From NCBI GenBank assembly GCA_017478245.1, contig JAFVDW010000083.1:1-39467 (forward strand): a stretch of DNA of 39,467 nt. The letters run 5' to 3'. A program made the position numbers and the translations under genes. This document shows positions 28,331 to 35,970 of the stretch, piece after piece; the stretch's first letter is position 1; every line of letters starts with the position of its first letter. The stretch is from Lachnospiraceae bacterium (GTDB lineage Bacteria; Bacillota; Clostridia; Lachnospirales; Lachnospiraceae). The notes beneath the pieces are model-generated. The model ran no database searches. It had not been told where the DNA came from and saw nothing but the letters and a program-made list of their open reading frames with translations.

Positions 28331-29161
28331 GTCAATGGAAATGCTATGATTGGCAGATATAATGCCGGCAATGGACCAGAGGTGAATCCACCGACCTGGT
28401 CTGCTGTGGATGCAGGTGAGGGAGAAGGTGCTTTTACTGAGTCGGTATATCAGCAGTTGTGTGAGCGCTTCGGTGTGGAAGCGCAGTGGAATGCGGAGGA
28501 TATGGTGGCGAATGCAAAGTACCTGATCAGTGTATACACCTACACGCCTCAAGACCCCGGCGGAAGCAACTTTGTGTATACTGCAGCCGATCCCGCGGAC
28601 AGCAAATCAAACAATACCATCAGTTGGAATATCACTGCAGGCGGCTATGTGGCTGTGGATGCCATGGAGTTGGTTCTTTATCCGGTAAGTGTAGTGGATA
28701 CAGTGGATGAGGAGTCCGGTGAGGTAACTTACCGTACATTGACAGAGGAGGAGATACTGGCTGATGAGGCAGGCGCGCTGTCTTATCTCACACTTAAGTA
28801 TGATTTTACGGGAACGAGAATTCCGGATACGATCAGTGTCATTGTGCCGGATGAGCAGCTTCCGATGGAGGCAACAGAATATCGCCTGGTGCTGCGTAAT
28901 ATCGGCTGCAGCTATGTGGCGTTAGATGACAGCTATCAGTTAATCCTTTCCCAGAATTCATCAAGGGTATTGGTGGAGGGAGAGACGATTGTGTTACCTG
29001 CCCGCCCGGAGGAGCTTAGTGTACTGGGACTGTCGATGTTTAGGCCGGAGAACCTGATTACGGACATTGCGCCGGAGGAGGAAGAGGAGACAGAAGGGAA
29101 TGTATCGGCGGGAGATATAGAATCTACAGATACGGTCTCCAATGGAAATACTGTACAATAA
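25343..29161 (+). CDS. Giant GLUG-repeat protein 2, C-terminal part after the stop
   Basis: 1272 aa counted from the first GTG after the TGA; homologous sequence begins directly after the stop at 25286. There is no ribosome site, promoter, signal peptide or prepilin motif before the GTG, so independent translation and export are unlikely. It carries GLUG rungs to about 28330 and ends in the same C-terminal domain as giant pilin 1 (LCERFGVEAQWN; MVANAKYLISVYTYTP; NTISWNITAGGYVAVDAMEL), with an acidic Ser/Thr tail. No sortase signal or transmembrane helix is present. Treat it as the distal part of the gene starting near 18398; whether that gene is functional depends on whether the TGA is real. 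Confidence 0.8.
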   Translation: MEQTTLIGCTNLGQMYHLMGQGSGNLGNGGIAGYIGSYVEGEVSRIENCVNGSAGDSEAGRLFGSNNENNVGGVGGIVGGIGNSANTEAILKGCVNYASMELKANSVNFIGGILGKQYTSKMVTLENVVNYGDIVCRNATATCIGGLVGQAENNNAHITIGGVLADGSTDTSKGCRNEGNIRLEETSYGRQVAGIAGQLYNASLYGVLQNGEIKPDEGSVVTSAAGQVSYLRGSSVMQDCIQMGTLNHVVYVNTVPNATAGGLVARADGSLKMLRCSNGSAESRTNGGNAGGIYAYRQNAKTGELVNIYRLGGLIGLNVASLTMEDCVNYADLEMVGIATNTGGIVGEAYTDNNANGYYPAVMKRCINYGDITCNENMSNVGGIVGSAAGGTSATSLLTMGEEADAAKACINYGAITVGGNTVSVGIGGLVGLSTRPIAIYDGVNEGNLGNFDREEGLLGSAGGIVGKLAAISSIPSKLIRCQEKGDMNRLTTAAMRTPNWAYQQDGGPGGIAGTIRCTTLIVDCVNGAPGVEQTMEFVNGAVSGGGIVGLAFCGANAKPIRIQNCINYKDMVGAGTLDCTGGIIGCCYYFVIGDETDEELGCVNYGNIYAAGKEIYLGGLLGYAGAGKIYNSINEGDVTSGKAGASFSGGIAGYMYDVDLKVVGNENRGNLLTAGALNDGVEIRGIGGIVGHFRFPNSSADIVRNIDISQVYLAENVNKGTIGVEGHSLKGIHIGGIVGEFNGTLENCTNLGAIYMGNSCVAGIVGYLSGEATRTLIKGCVNGSATDTEAGLIHTDEVMDKVAGIAGYIQTHNYADHLQIMNCINYADIELKAGQQNNYVAGIMGHVYCSGATAHLEILDCENYGNLYNGYTGVAGIYPIITSNSGQDYIIRCTNYGDIYGAGNYAGGICGTVGGYGGIMHCINVGNVYGAEYVGGITGYFGNATTTPYMIDCYQFGQVTGDYYGTLNVARAGGIVGWLGRPGEYVIDCYSNGAVVNGNAMIGRYNAGNGPEVNPPTWSAVDAGEGEGAFTESVYQQLCERFGVEAQWNAEDMVANAKYLISVYTYTPQDPGGSNFVYTAADPADSKSNNTISWNITAGGYVAVDAMELVLYPVSVVDTVDEESGEVTYRTLTEEEILADEAGALSYLTLKYDFTGTRIPDTISVIVPDEQLPMEATEYRLVLRNIGCSYVALDDSYQLILSQNSSRVLVEGETIVLPARPEELSVLGLSMFRPENLITDIAPEEEEETEGNVSAGDIESTDTVSNGNTVQ

Positions 29162-29204
29162 TCATAACAGCCGAAGGGGGCTTCACAGACGCCGAATGAT
29201 AGAA

Positions 29205-29240
29205 ATGGGAGGATGATCGGTTTAAGGATCATCCTCCCAT
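29205..29240. terminator. Bidirectional terminator-like hairpin between convergent genes
   Basis: A perfect 14-bp stem (29205-29218 with 29227-29240) and 8-nt loop, 43 nt after the giant pilin 2 stop and 4 nt from the stop of the minus-strand activase. On the minus strand it is followed by TTTCTATCATT. Confidence 0.8.
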
Positions 29241-29244
29241 ATTG

Positions 29245-32200
29245 TCAGACTGCTTTTTCAGTGTTCTTTGAAGTGTCAGTGGAAGCAGCAACGATTGTCT
29301 CGGAAATTGTAGTGGTGGAATCCGTGGGGAAGGCATCCACCCTGTCGGTCTCTTTACGCTTCAGATTCTTTTGCGCCGTGGAGAGCATCAGCTTGATACG
29401 ATTGAGCTGATTGACCTCACTGGCACCGGGATCGTAGTCAATGGCAACGATATTGGATTCCGGATATGCCTTGCGCAGTGCCTTGATGACGCCTTTTCCC
29501 ACCACATGGTTGGGCAGACAGCCAAAGGGCTGTGTACACACGATGTTCGGTACATCATCGTGAATGAGCTCCACCATCTCACCGGTTAAGAACCATCCCT
29601 CGCCGGTCTGATTACCGATGGATACAATGGGCTCGGCAAAGGAGACAATCTCCCGGATGGGTGTGGGCGGTGTAAAGTGCTGGCTCTTTTGGAATTCTTT
29701 TACAGCAGTGCCACGCAGCACATGCTCTATGCCCCAGATGCCTAAGGAGGAGAGTCTTGCAGCCTTTTTGCTAGTGCCCAGGTGCTCTGCCTTGTAGATC
29801 TGGTTGTAGAAGCAGTAGAGCATGAAGTCAATCAGGTCGGGAACCACTGCCTCCGCCCCCTCTGCCTCCAAAAGCTCCACCAGATGGTTATTGCCCGCAG
29901 GAGAAAACTTCACCAGAATTTCGCCTACGATACCCACCCGGGGCTTCTTAATCTCTTTGATGGGAATGGCATCAAAATCACGGATAATCTGACGACACAT
30001 CTTGTTAAATTTCAGCAGATTCATATGCTTTGCAGATACGAATTTCTGCACTTTTCCAAGCCACTCTTTATGAAGGGCATCCACACTGCCGGGTACAGCC
30101 TCATAAGGACGCATGCGATAGACGCAGCGCATGAAGATGTCTCCGAACTGTGCTCCGATGGCGGCGCGCAGAAGTAATTCTGCATTCAAGTGGAAACCGG
30201 GATTGGATTCAATGCCTGCCAGATTCAGGGAAATGACAGGAATCTGTTCCATACCGGCTTTCTTCAGTGCGCGACGGATAAAGCCCACATAGTTGGTGGC
30301 ACGGCAGCCACCGCCGGTCTGGGTCATAATAATCGCCGTCTTGTTCAAATCGTATTTACCCGTAAGCAGCGCCTGCATGATCTGACCAACCACCAACAGA
30401 GAAGGATAGCAGGCAACGTTGTTGACGTATTTTAATCCCACGTCCACAGAGTGTTTATTATCGTTATTTAACACTTCGAAATGATAGCCGCAGGCATTAA
30501 ATGCGGGCTCCAAAATATCGAAGTGGATCGGTGACATCTGCGGGCAGAGGATGGTGTACTCTTTACGCATTTCCTCGGTAAACTGTACCTTTTCAATAGC
30601 GGAAGAGTTGATGGAACGTTTCTGATTCAGTTTTTCCTTTACGCGTAGAGCGGATAACAGAGAGCGGATACGGATTCTTGCTGCTCCCAGGTTATTCACC
30701 TCATCAATTTTCAGGCAAGTATAAATCTTATCGGAGCCGGAGAGAATGTCGTTCACCTGATCTGTGGTGACAGCATCCAGTCCGCAGCCGAAGGAATTGA
30801 GCTGAATCAGATCCAGATTCTCTTTCGTCTTCACGAAGCTTGCTGCAGCGTAAAGACGGGAGTGATACATCCATTGGTCGGATACGATCAGGGGTCTCTC
30901 CGGCGCAGCCAGATGAGAGATGGAATCCTCTGTCAGCACGGCAATATCGTAGGAAGTAATGAGCTCCGGGATGCCGTGGTTAATCTCCGGGTCGATATGG
31001 TAAGGACGACCTGCCAGTACGATACCGCGTTTTCCGGTCTCTTCCAGATACTTCAGTACTTCTTCCCCTTTCCTCTGCATGTCCTTGCGGGCGGCAGCCT
31101 GTTCCTCCCAGGCAGCCTTACAAGCTTCTGCGACCTCTTCTGCGGGAAGCTCGGTGAACTCTGCAACCAGAGCTTCTGTCACGGTGGTAAGGCTTGTAAA
31201 TGCCATAAAGGGATTGCGGAACGCTATCTGTCCGTCTCCCAGTTCCTCCACATTGTTCTTGATATTCTCGGAGTAGGAGGTGACGATGGGGCAGTTGTAA
31301 TGGTTATTGGCTCCGTCGAACTCCTCACGCTCGTAGAACAGAGCAGGGTAGAAGATGAACTTGATACCCTGTCGGATCAGCCATGTCACATGACCATGTG
31401 CCAGCTTTGCCGGGTAGCACTCGGATTCGCTAGGGATGGACTCAATACCCAGCTCATAGATCTTGCGGGTGGAGACCGGGGAGAGAACTACGCGATATCC
31501 CAGGCGTGTGAAAAAGGTATGCCAGAAGGGATAGTTCTCATACATATTCAAAACTCTGGGGATACCCACTTCCCCGCGAGGTGCCTGATCCATGGCAAGA
31601 GACTCATAGCCGAAGAGTCTCTGTTGCTTATACTCGAAGAGATTGGGTACATTGTGAGCATTTTTCTGACCGCCGATTCCACGCTCACAGCGGTTGCCGG
31701 AGATGAACTGACGACCACCGGAGAATTTGTTGATGGTGAGGCGACAGTTATTGGTACAGCCCTTACATTTTGCCATGCTTGTCTCGAACTGCAATGCGCA
31801 GATCTTCTCGTAGGAGAGCATAGAGGTCTGATAGCCATCCTCAAAGCGTTCTCTGGCAATCAACGCCGCACCGAATGCCCCCATGATACCGGCAATATCC
31901 GGACGGATTGCCTCACAACCTGCGATTTTCTCAAAGCTGCGCAGTACTGCGTCGTTGTAGAAGGTACCACCCTGTACCACAATGTTTTGACCAAGCTCGG
32001 AGGCATCAGATACCTTGATTACCTTGAACAGAGCATTTTTGATGACGGAGTAAGCAAGACCTGCCGAGATATCTGCTACGCTTGCACCCTCCTTCTGCGC
32101 CTGTTTTACTTTGGAATTCATAAATACGGTACAACGGGTTCCCAGATCGATGGGATGCTCTGCGAAGAGCGCCGCCTGTGCAAAATCCTGTACACTGTAG

Positions 32201-33591
32201 TTTAAGGACTTGGCGAAGGTTTCTATAAAGGAACCACAGCCGGAGGAGCATGCCTCGTTTAATTGTACGCTCTCTACCGTCTGATTTTTGATTTTAATAC
32301 ATTTCATATCCTGTCCGCCGATGTCCAAGATACAGTCCACGGCAGGGTTGAAGAAAGCTGCTGCATTATAATGTGCCACTGTCTCTACTTCCCCATCATC
32401 CAGAAGGAAGGCTGCTTTCATCAGTGCTTCACCATAACCGGTGGAGCAGGAGCGCACGATTTGTACCCCTTCGGGCAGTTGTCCGTAGATTTCCTTCAGG
32501 GAGCGAATTGCCGTCTTCAAGGGGCTGCCGTCGTTGCTGCTGTAGAAAGAGTAGAGCAGAGAGCCATCCTCGCCCACCAGGGCAATCTTGGTTGTGGTAG
32601 AGCCTGCGTCAATGCCCAGGAAAGCATTACCCTTGTAATTTGTAAGCTCTGCTGTGGTCACATGATGGGCACTATGACGAGCAGTGAAAGCCTCATAGTC
32701 GTCTTTGGTGGCAAACAGCGGCTCCATACGCTCCACTTCAAACTCCATTTTGATTTCGGAGGAGAGCTTGCTCACCATTTCTTCCATCGTGAAAGACACC
32801 TCTTCTTTGGCATTCAGCGCAGAGCCGATTGCTGCAAACAGGTGGGAATTGTCTGTATCGATTATATGCTCTTCATCCAGCTTTAAAGTACGGATGAAAG
32901 CAGCCTTTAGTTCAGATAAAAAGTGCAGAGGACCGCCTAAGAATGCCACATGTCCTCTGATGGGCTTTCCGCAGGCAAGACCACTGATGGTCTGGTTCAC
33001 TACTGCCTGAAAAATAGAGGCAGCCAGATCCTCCTTGGTAGCACCTTCATTGATCAGGGGCTGGATGTCCGTCTTGGCAAACACGCCGCAGCGTGCCGCT
33101 ATGGTGTAGAGAGACTGGTAATTCTTGGCGTATTCATTTAAGCCCGATGCGTCCGTCTGAATCAGAGATGCCATCTGATCGATGAAAGAGCCTGTACCGC
33201 CTGCGCAGATACCATTCATACGCTGTTCTACATTACCGCCCTCAAAATAGATGATCTTGGCATCCTCTCCGCCAAGCTCGATTGCCACATCCGTCCGGGG
33301 AGCCAGCTCCTGCAGGGAGGTAGCTACTGCGATTACCTCCTGATTGAAGGGCACCTGCAGATGATTGGCAAGAGTCAGTCCTCCGGAACCGGTGATCATG
33401 GGATGCAGGGTCAGATTACCTAATTGTTCATATGCTTTTTTCAGGAGCGTGGCAAGGGTCTCTCGGATATTGGCATAATGACGCTCATAATCGGAGAAGA
33501 GAATATTGTTTTCCCTATCCAAAATAGCAATCTTTACGGTAGTGGAGCCAATATCAATGCCAAGGGTTGCCTCGTTTGCTCTCAAATTCAT
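29245..33591 (-). CDS. Large 2-hydroxyacyl-CoA dehydratase-type activase (double ASKHA, DUF2229)
   Basis: 1448 aa. The first BadF/HgdC-type ATPase domain is at about 9-270 ([31 protein letters not shown]) and the second at about 326-590 ([41 protein letters not shown]). A cysteine cluster at about 607-635 (CKGCTNNC ... NRC) could hold an iron-sulfur centre. A DUF2229 region starts about 677 ([20 protein letters not shown]), and the C-terminal third is HgdB-like. Activases of this family use ATP to push an electron to a dehydratase or another low-potential enzyme; for the fused ~1400-aa form the partner is not established. No dehydratase subunits are next to it. The longest frame starts at 33600, but AGGAAGG touches that ATG; ATG 33591 sits 9 nt away and is preferred. 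Confidence 0.9.
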   Translation of the reverse strand: MNLRANEATLGIDIGSTTVKIAILDRENNILFSDYERHYANIRETLATLLKKAYEQLGNLTLHPMITGSGGLTLANHLQVPFNQEVIAVATSLQELAPRTDVAIELGGEDAKIIYFEGGNVEQRMNGICAGGTGSFIDQMASLIQTDASGLNEYAKNYQSLYTIAARCGVFAKTDIQPLINEGATKEDLAASIFQAVVNQTISGLACGKPIRGHVAFLGGPLHFLSELKAAFIRTLKLDEEHIIDTDNSHLFAAIGSALNAKEEVSFTMEEMVSKLSSEIKMEFEVERMEPLFATKDDYEAFTARHSAHHVTTAELTNYKGNAFLGIDAGSTTTKIALVGEDGSLLYSFYSSNDGSPLKTAIRSLKEIYGQLPEGVQIVRSCSTGYGEALMKAAFLLDDGEVETVAHYNAAAFFNPAVDCILDIGGQDMKCIKIKNQTVESVQLNEACSSGCGSFIETFAKSLNYSVQDFAQAALFAEHPIDLGTRCTVFMNSKVKQAQKEGASVADISAGLAYSVIKNALFKVIKVSDASELGQNIVVQGGTFYNDAVLRSFEKIAGCEAIRPDIAGIMGAFGAALIARERFEDGYQTSMLSYEKICALQFETSMAKCKGCTNNCRLTINKFSGGRQFISGNRCERGIGGQKNAHNVPNLFEYKQQRLFGYESLAMDQAPRGEVGIPRVLNMYENYPFWHTFFTRLGYRVVLSPVSTRKIYELGIESIPSESECYPAKLAHGHVTWLIRQGIKFIFYPALFYEREEFDGANNHYNCPIVTSYSENIKNNVEELGDGQIAFRNPFMAFTSLTTVTEALVAEFTELPAEEVAEACKAAWEEQAAARKDMQRKGEEVLKYLEETGKRGIVLAGRPYHIDPEINHGIPELITSYDIAVLTEDSISHLAAPERPLIVSDQWMYHSRLYAAASFVKTKENLDLIQLNSFGCGLDAVTTDQVNDILSGSDKIYTCLKIDEVNNLGAARIRIRSLLSALRVKEKLNQKRSINSSAIEKVQFTEEMRKEYTILCPQMSPIHFDILEPAFNACGYHFEVLNNDNKHSVDVGLKYVNNVACYPSLLVVGQIMQALLTGKYDLNKTAIIMTQTGGGCRATNYVGFIRRALKKAGMEQIPVISLNLAGIESNPGFHLNAELLLRAAIGAQFGDIFMRCVYRMRPYEAVPGSVDALHKEWLGKVQKFVSAKHMNLLKFNKMCRQIIRDFDAIPIKEIKKPRVGIVGEILVKFSPAGNNHLVELLEAEGAEAVVPDLIDFMLYCFYNQIYKAEHLGTSKKAARLSSLGIWGIEHVLRGTAVKEFQKSQHFTPPTPIREIVSFAEPIVSIGNQTGEGWFLTGEMVELIHDDVPNIVCTQPFGCLPNHVVGKGVIKALRKAYPESNIVAIDYDPGASEVNQLNRIKLMLSTAQKNLKRKETDRVDAFPTDSTTTISETIVAASTDTSKNTEKAV

Positions 33592-33780
33592 TGAAATCAT
33601 CCTTCCTAAAAATGAAAACTGTGTACATATTCCATAAATAGTATATTTTTCTAATTATCACTGCATGACAAAAAAACGTCATAATTTGACATTCTTAGGT
33701 ATTATACGACACATAATTTGAAAATGCAATGTGTAAAAGTAGGAAGAATTATTACTTTTTTATTAAAATAATTTGGTTGG

Positions 33781-33819
33781 TTTACTTATTGAAAGGAAGA
33801 TGTTAAAATAGAGTATTAT
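33781..33819 (+). promoter_or_regulatory. Possible promoter of the rhomboid-like gene
   Basis: Two overlapping options: TTTACT (33781-33786) with TAAAAT (33804-33809) at 17 nt, or TTGAAA (33789-33794) with TATTAT (33814-33819) at 19 nt. The rest of the 33601-33847 gap is AT-rich. It holds ATGAC/GTCAT at 33665-33682, a small inverted repeat that could be an operator, but nothing firm. Confidence 0.4.
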
Positions 33820-33847
33820 TGAGTATATAAAAAATGGAGGGATTTTC

Positions 33848-34723
33848 GTGAACAATAGGAGTAGATTTGAAAAAAAGTTCGGAAAATATGCGATTCCCAA
33901 TCTCACATTAATCTTGATTCTATGCTATGTGGTCGGATATGTTTTACAGGCAGTGAATAGTAATCTGGTACTTTATCTTGCATTGAATCCCTATCTTATT
34001 TTAAGAGGACAGGTCTGGAGGTTGTTCACATGGGTACTGATTCCGCCATCAGGGTTGAATATTTTTACCGTGTTCATGTTGTTTTTCTATTACAACATAG
34101 GTGTCACCCTGGAGCGCACATGGGGAGATTACCATTATAATGTGTATTTGCTTTCAGGTATGCTTTTTACGATTTTGGGCGGCTTTCTGTGTATGGGCTA
34201 CCTTTATTTAAGAGGCTATACAGATGCCCAGGTGGGTGCATATTTCCTGCTGGGTGGGGCATTGTTTTTCAGCACCTACTATGTGAATCTGTCTATTTTT
34301 CTTGCATTTGCGGCAACCTTCCCGGATGTGGAGGTGCTTCTGATGTTTGTGATTCCGGTGAAGATGAAATGGATGGGATTTCTTTACGGAGGAATGATTG
34401 TGTGGTATTTTATCACAGCGGGAGGCGGTACGGAGGGTATTTTCACCAGATTTGCCATTGCTGCATCGCTGCTGAACTTTGTTGTGTTCTTTTTGAGGTC
34501 GCGGAATCTGTTTCGCTATCGTCCGAAGGAAGTCAAAAGAAGAGCACAGTTTAAGCAACAGGTACGCAGAAATCCCAATCCCAGAATCACCAAACATAAG
34601 TGTGCTATCTGTGGAAGGTCGGAGGAGGATGCTCCCGAACTGGAGTTTCGGTTCTGTTCTAAGTGCAATGGGAACTATGAGTATTGCCAGAATCATTTGT
34701 TTACCCATGAGCATGTAAAATAA
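33848..34723 (+). CDS. Rhomboid-like membrane protein without catalytic serine motif, zinc-ribbon tail
   Basis: 291 aa. Six or so hydrophobic helices lie between residues 17 and 220. The conserved rhomboid/Derlin entry motif is present (GQVWRLFTWVLIPP, 54-67) with an ERTWG turn (about 97-101), but the GxSG serine motif is absent, so it is probably a non-proteolytic pseudo-rhomboid. The C-terminal tail is basic (about 222-248), then has a Cys/His pattern: His250, Cys252, Cys255, Cys270, Cys273, Cys280, His283, as in a zinc ribbon. GTG start with GGAGG at 33836-33840. A role in membrane-protein quality control is inferred from the Derlin-like fold only. It lies 20 nt before the sigma-like gene, so they are probably co-transcribed. 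Confidence 0.8.
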   Translation: MNNRSRFEKKFGKYAIPNLTLILILCYVVGYVLQAVNSNLVLYLALNPYLILRGQVWRLFTWVLIPPSGLNIFTVFMLFFYYNIGVTLERTWGDYHYNVYLLSGMLFTILGGFLCMGYLYLRGYTDAQVGAYFLLGGALFFSTYYVNLSIFLAFAATFPDVEVLLMFVIPVKMKWMGFLYGGMIVWYFITAGGGTEGIFTRFAIAASLLNFVVFFLRSRNLFRYRPKEVKRRAQFKQQVRRNPNPRITKHKCAICGRSEEDAPELEFRFCSKCNGNYEYCQNHLFTHEHVK

Positions 34724-34743
34724 AATAGAAAGTTAGAGAGTAT

Positions 34744-35514
34744 ATGATGAATAAGGAAATGGTATTTGCGCAGACTTTGGAGCGGGTGAGAGTCCTGGCA
34801 AAGGAGCAGGGAAATATGGTCAGTGAGGATCAGGTGCAGGAGGCGTTTGCCACGCTTGGGTTGGACAACGATCAGCTTCAGCTTGTGTATGACTATCTGG
34901 TGAAGCATAAGGTGGGCATTGGGCAGCCGGTGAATCCGGATGATTATCTGACTGATGAGGAGAGGGATTACTTACAGACTTATCTGGATGAGATAGCGCT
35001 TCTTCCCACATACACCGAGGGCGAAAGAGAAGGATATACCTTGTCTGCAATGGCAGGAGATGCGGAGGCACAGGCAAGGGTCGTAGAGATGTATCTGAAG
35101 GATGTGGTGGACGTGGCGAAGCTCTACGCCGGACAGGGAGTCTTTCTGGAGGATCTGATTGGTGAGGGAAATGTGGCACTCGCCATGGGCGTCAGTATGC
35201 TGGGGAGTCTGGAGAAGCCCGCAGAGGCACAAGGAATGCTTGGTAAGCTCATGATGGACGCCATGGAAGATTACATTGCAGAGCATGCTGCCAATGAAAA
35301 GATGGATAAAAAGGTAGAGGACAAAGTGAATAAGGTGGCTGATAAGGCAAGGGAGCTGGCAGAGGATCTGCACCGCAAGGTGACTGTGGAGGAACTGGCG
35401 GCGGAGACCGGTATGTCTGCAAAGACGATTCAGGATGCCATGCGTATGAGTGGTTTTCGGATTGAAGATATCGAGGAAGGATCAGGCAGCAGCTATGCAG
35501 AAGACAATCTATGA
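34744..35514 (+). CDS. Degenerate sigma-70-like protein lacking regions 2.4 and 4
   Basis: 256 aa, acidic. Residues about 1-60 resemble region 1.1 (FAQTLERVRVLAKEQGNMVS). Residues 75-100 resemble region 1.2 (YLQTYLDEIALLPTYTEGE). Residues about 107-150 are clear regions 2.1-2.2 (YLKDVVDVAKLYAGQGVFLE, DLIGEGNVALAMG), the part that binds the RNA polymerase beta-prime clamp. The DNA-melting and -10-reading regions 2.3-2.4 are replaced by an unrelated Met/Ala-rich helix. A region-3-like segment follows (KVTVEELAAETGMSAKTIQ). Region 4 is absent. It may still dock on RNA polymerase but should not recognise promoters, so an anti-sigma-like or modulatory role is possible. The start is supported by a weak GAGAG; ATG 34747 is an alternative. 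It overlaps the next gene by 20 nt. Confidence 0.75.
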   Translation: MMNKEMVFAQTLERVRVLAKEQGNMVSEDQVQEAFATLGLDNDQLQLVYDYLVKHKVGIGQPVNPDDYLTDEERDYLQTYLDEIALLPTYTEGEREGYTLSAMAGDAEAQARVVEMYLKDVVDVAKLYAGQGVFLEDLIGEGNVALAMGVSMLGSLEKPAEAQGMLGKLMMDAMEDYIAEHAANEKMDKKVEDKVNKVADKARELAEDLHRKVTVEELAAETGMSAKTIQDAMRMSGFRIEDIEEGSGSSYAEDNL

Positions 35515-35914
35515 GGACGGAAAATACACCCTGCAGGATGTGGGGAATCTCTACGTCGGTACGAAATACACCCTGGAAGAAATTCTGAACGAGGAGAGTA
35601 TTACGTTTAAATTCCGGCTTGTGGTGGAACGCTATATGTTACCTGAGGCGGATTTACAGGATACACTGGAGACCCATTTGTATTATCTGGATGCAAAGAG
35701 CTTTCTTGTCAAGATATATAAACAGCTTAAGGCGAGAGTAAAGATGAATGTGATTGAGGAAAAGAAAAGTGTTGGCGGCGGCAGCAGGCGTGTGTATACT
35801 ACAAAGACTGTGACTGTGGAGGAATTGTCTGCTATGAGTGTGGCAGAGAAAGAGCAAAAGGGAGTTGTGGTGCAGGAGCTTATGGTGAGCAAGCTGGCAC
35901 TGATGGCTTTTTAG
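35495..35914 (+). CDS. Unknown protein overlapping the sigma-like gene (139 aa)
   Basis: I do not recognise this family. Residues 1-60 are predicted mixed alpha/beta with aromatic residues (YEDGKYTLQDVGNLYVGTKY; FKFRLVVERYMLP). Then comes an acidic stretch with a DLQDTLETHLYYLD helix, a basic helix (KIYKQLKARVKMNVIEEKK), a Gly/Ser linker (GGGSRR) and a C-terminal helix. No signal peptide or membrane segment, so cytoplasmic. I chose ATG 35495: GAGGAAGG lies 14 nt upstream, a rather long spacing, while the ATG at 35450 has no ribosome site. The 20-nt overlap points to translational coupling and a shared job with the sigma-like protein, possibly as its binding partner; this is inference. Confidence 0.65.
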   Translation: MQKTIYEDGKYTLQDVGNLYVGTKYTLEEILNEESITFKFRLVVERYMLPEADLQDTLETHLYYLDAKSFLVKIYKQLKARVKMNVIEEKKSVGGGSRRVYTTKTVTVEELSAMSVAEKEQKGVVVQELMVSKLALMAF

Positions 35915-35970
35915 GAGGAGTATCGCGTGAAAAATAAATTTGCAGGTTATAGAAAGGCGTGGTTATTAAA

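Noticed and set aside
29782-32205. Long plus-strand open frames (for example 30862-32205, 447 codons) opposite the activase
   Set aside because: They are antisense shadows of a clearly conserved protein, have His/Cys/Leu-rich composition typical of reversed coding sequence, and lack ribosome sites.
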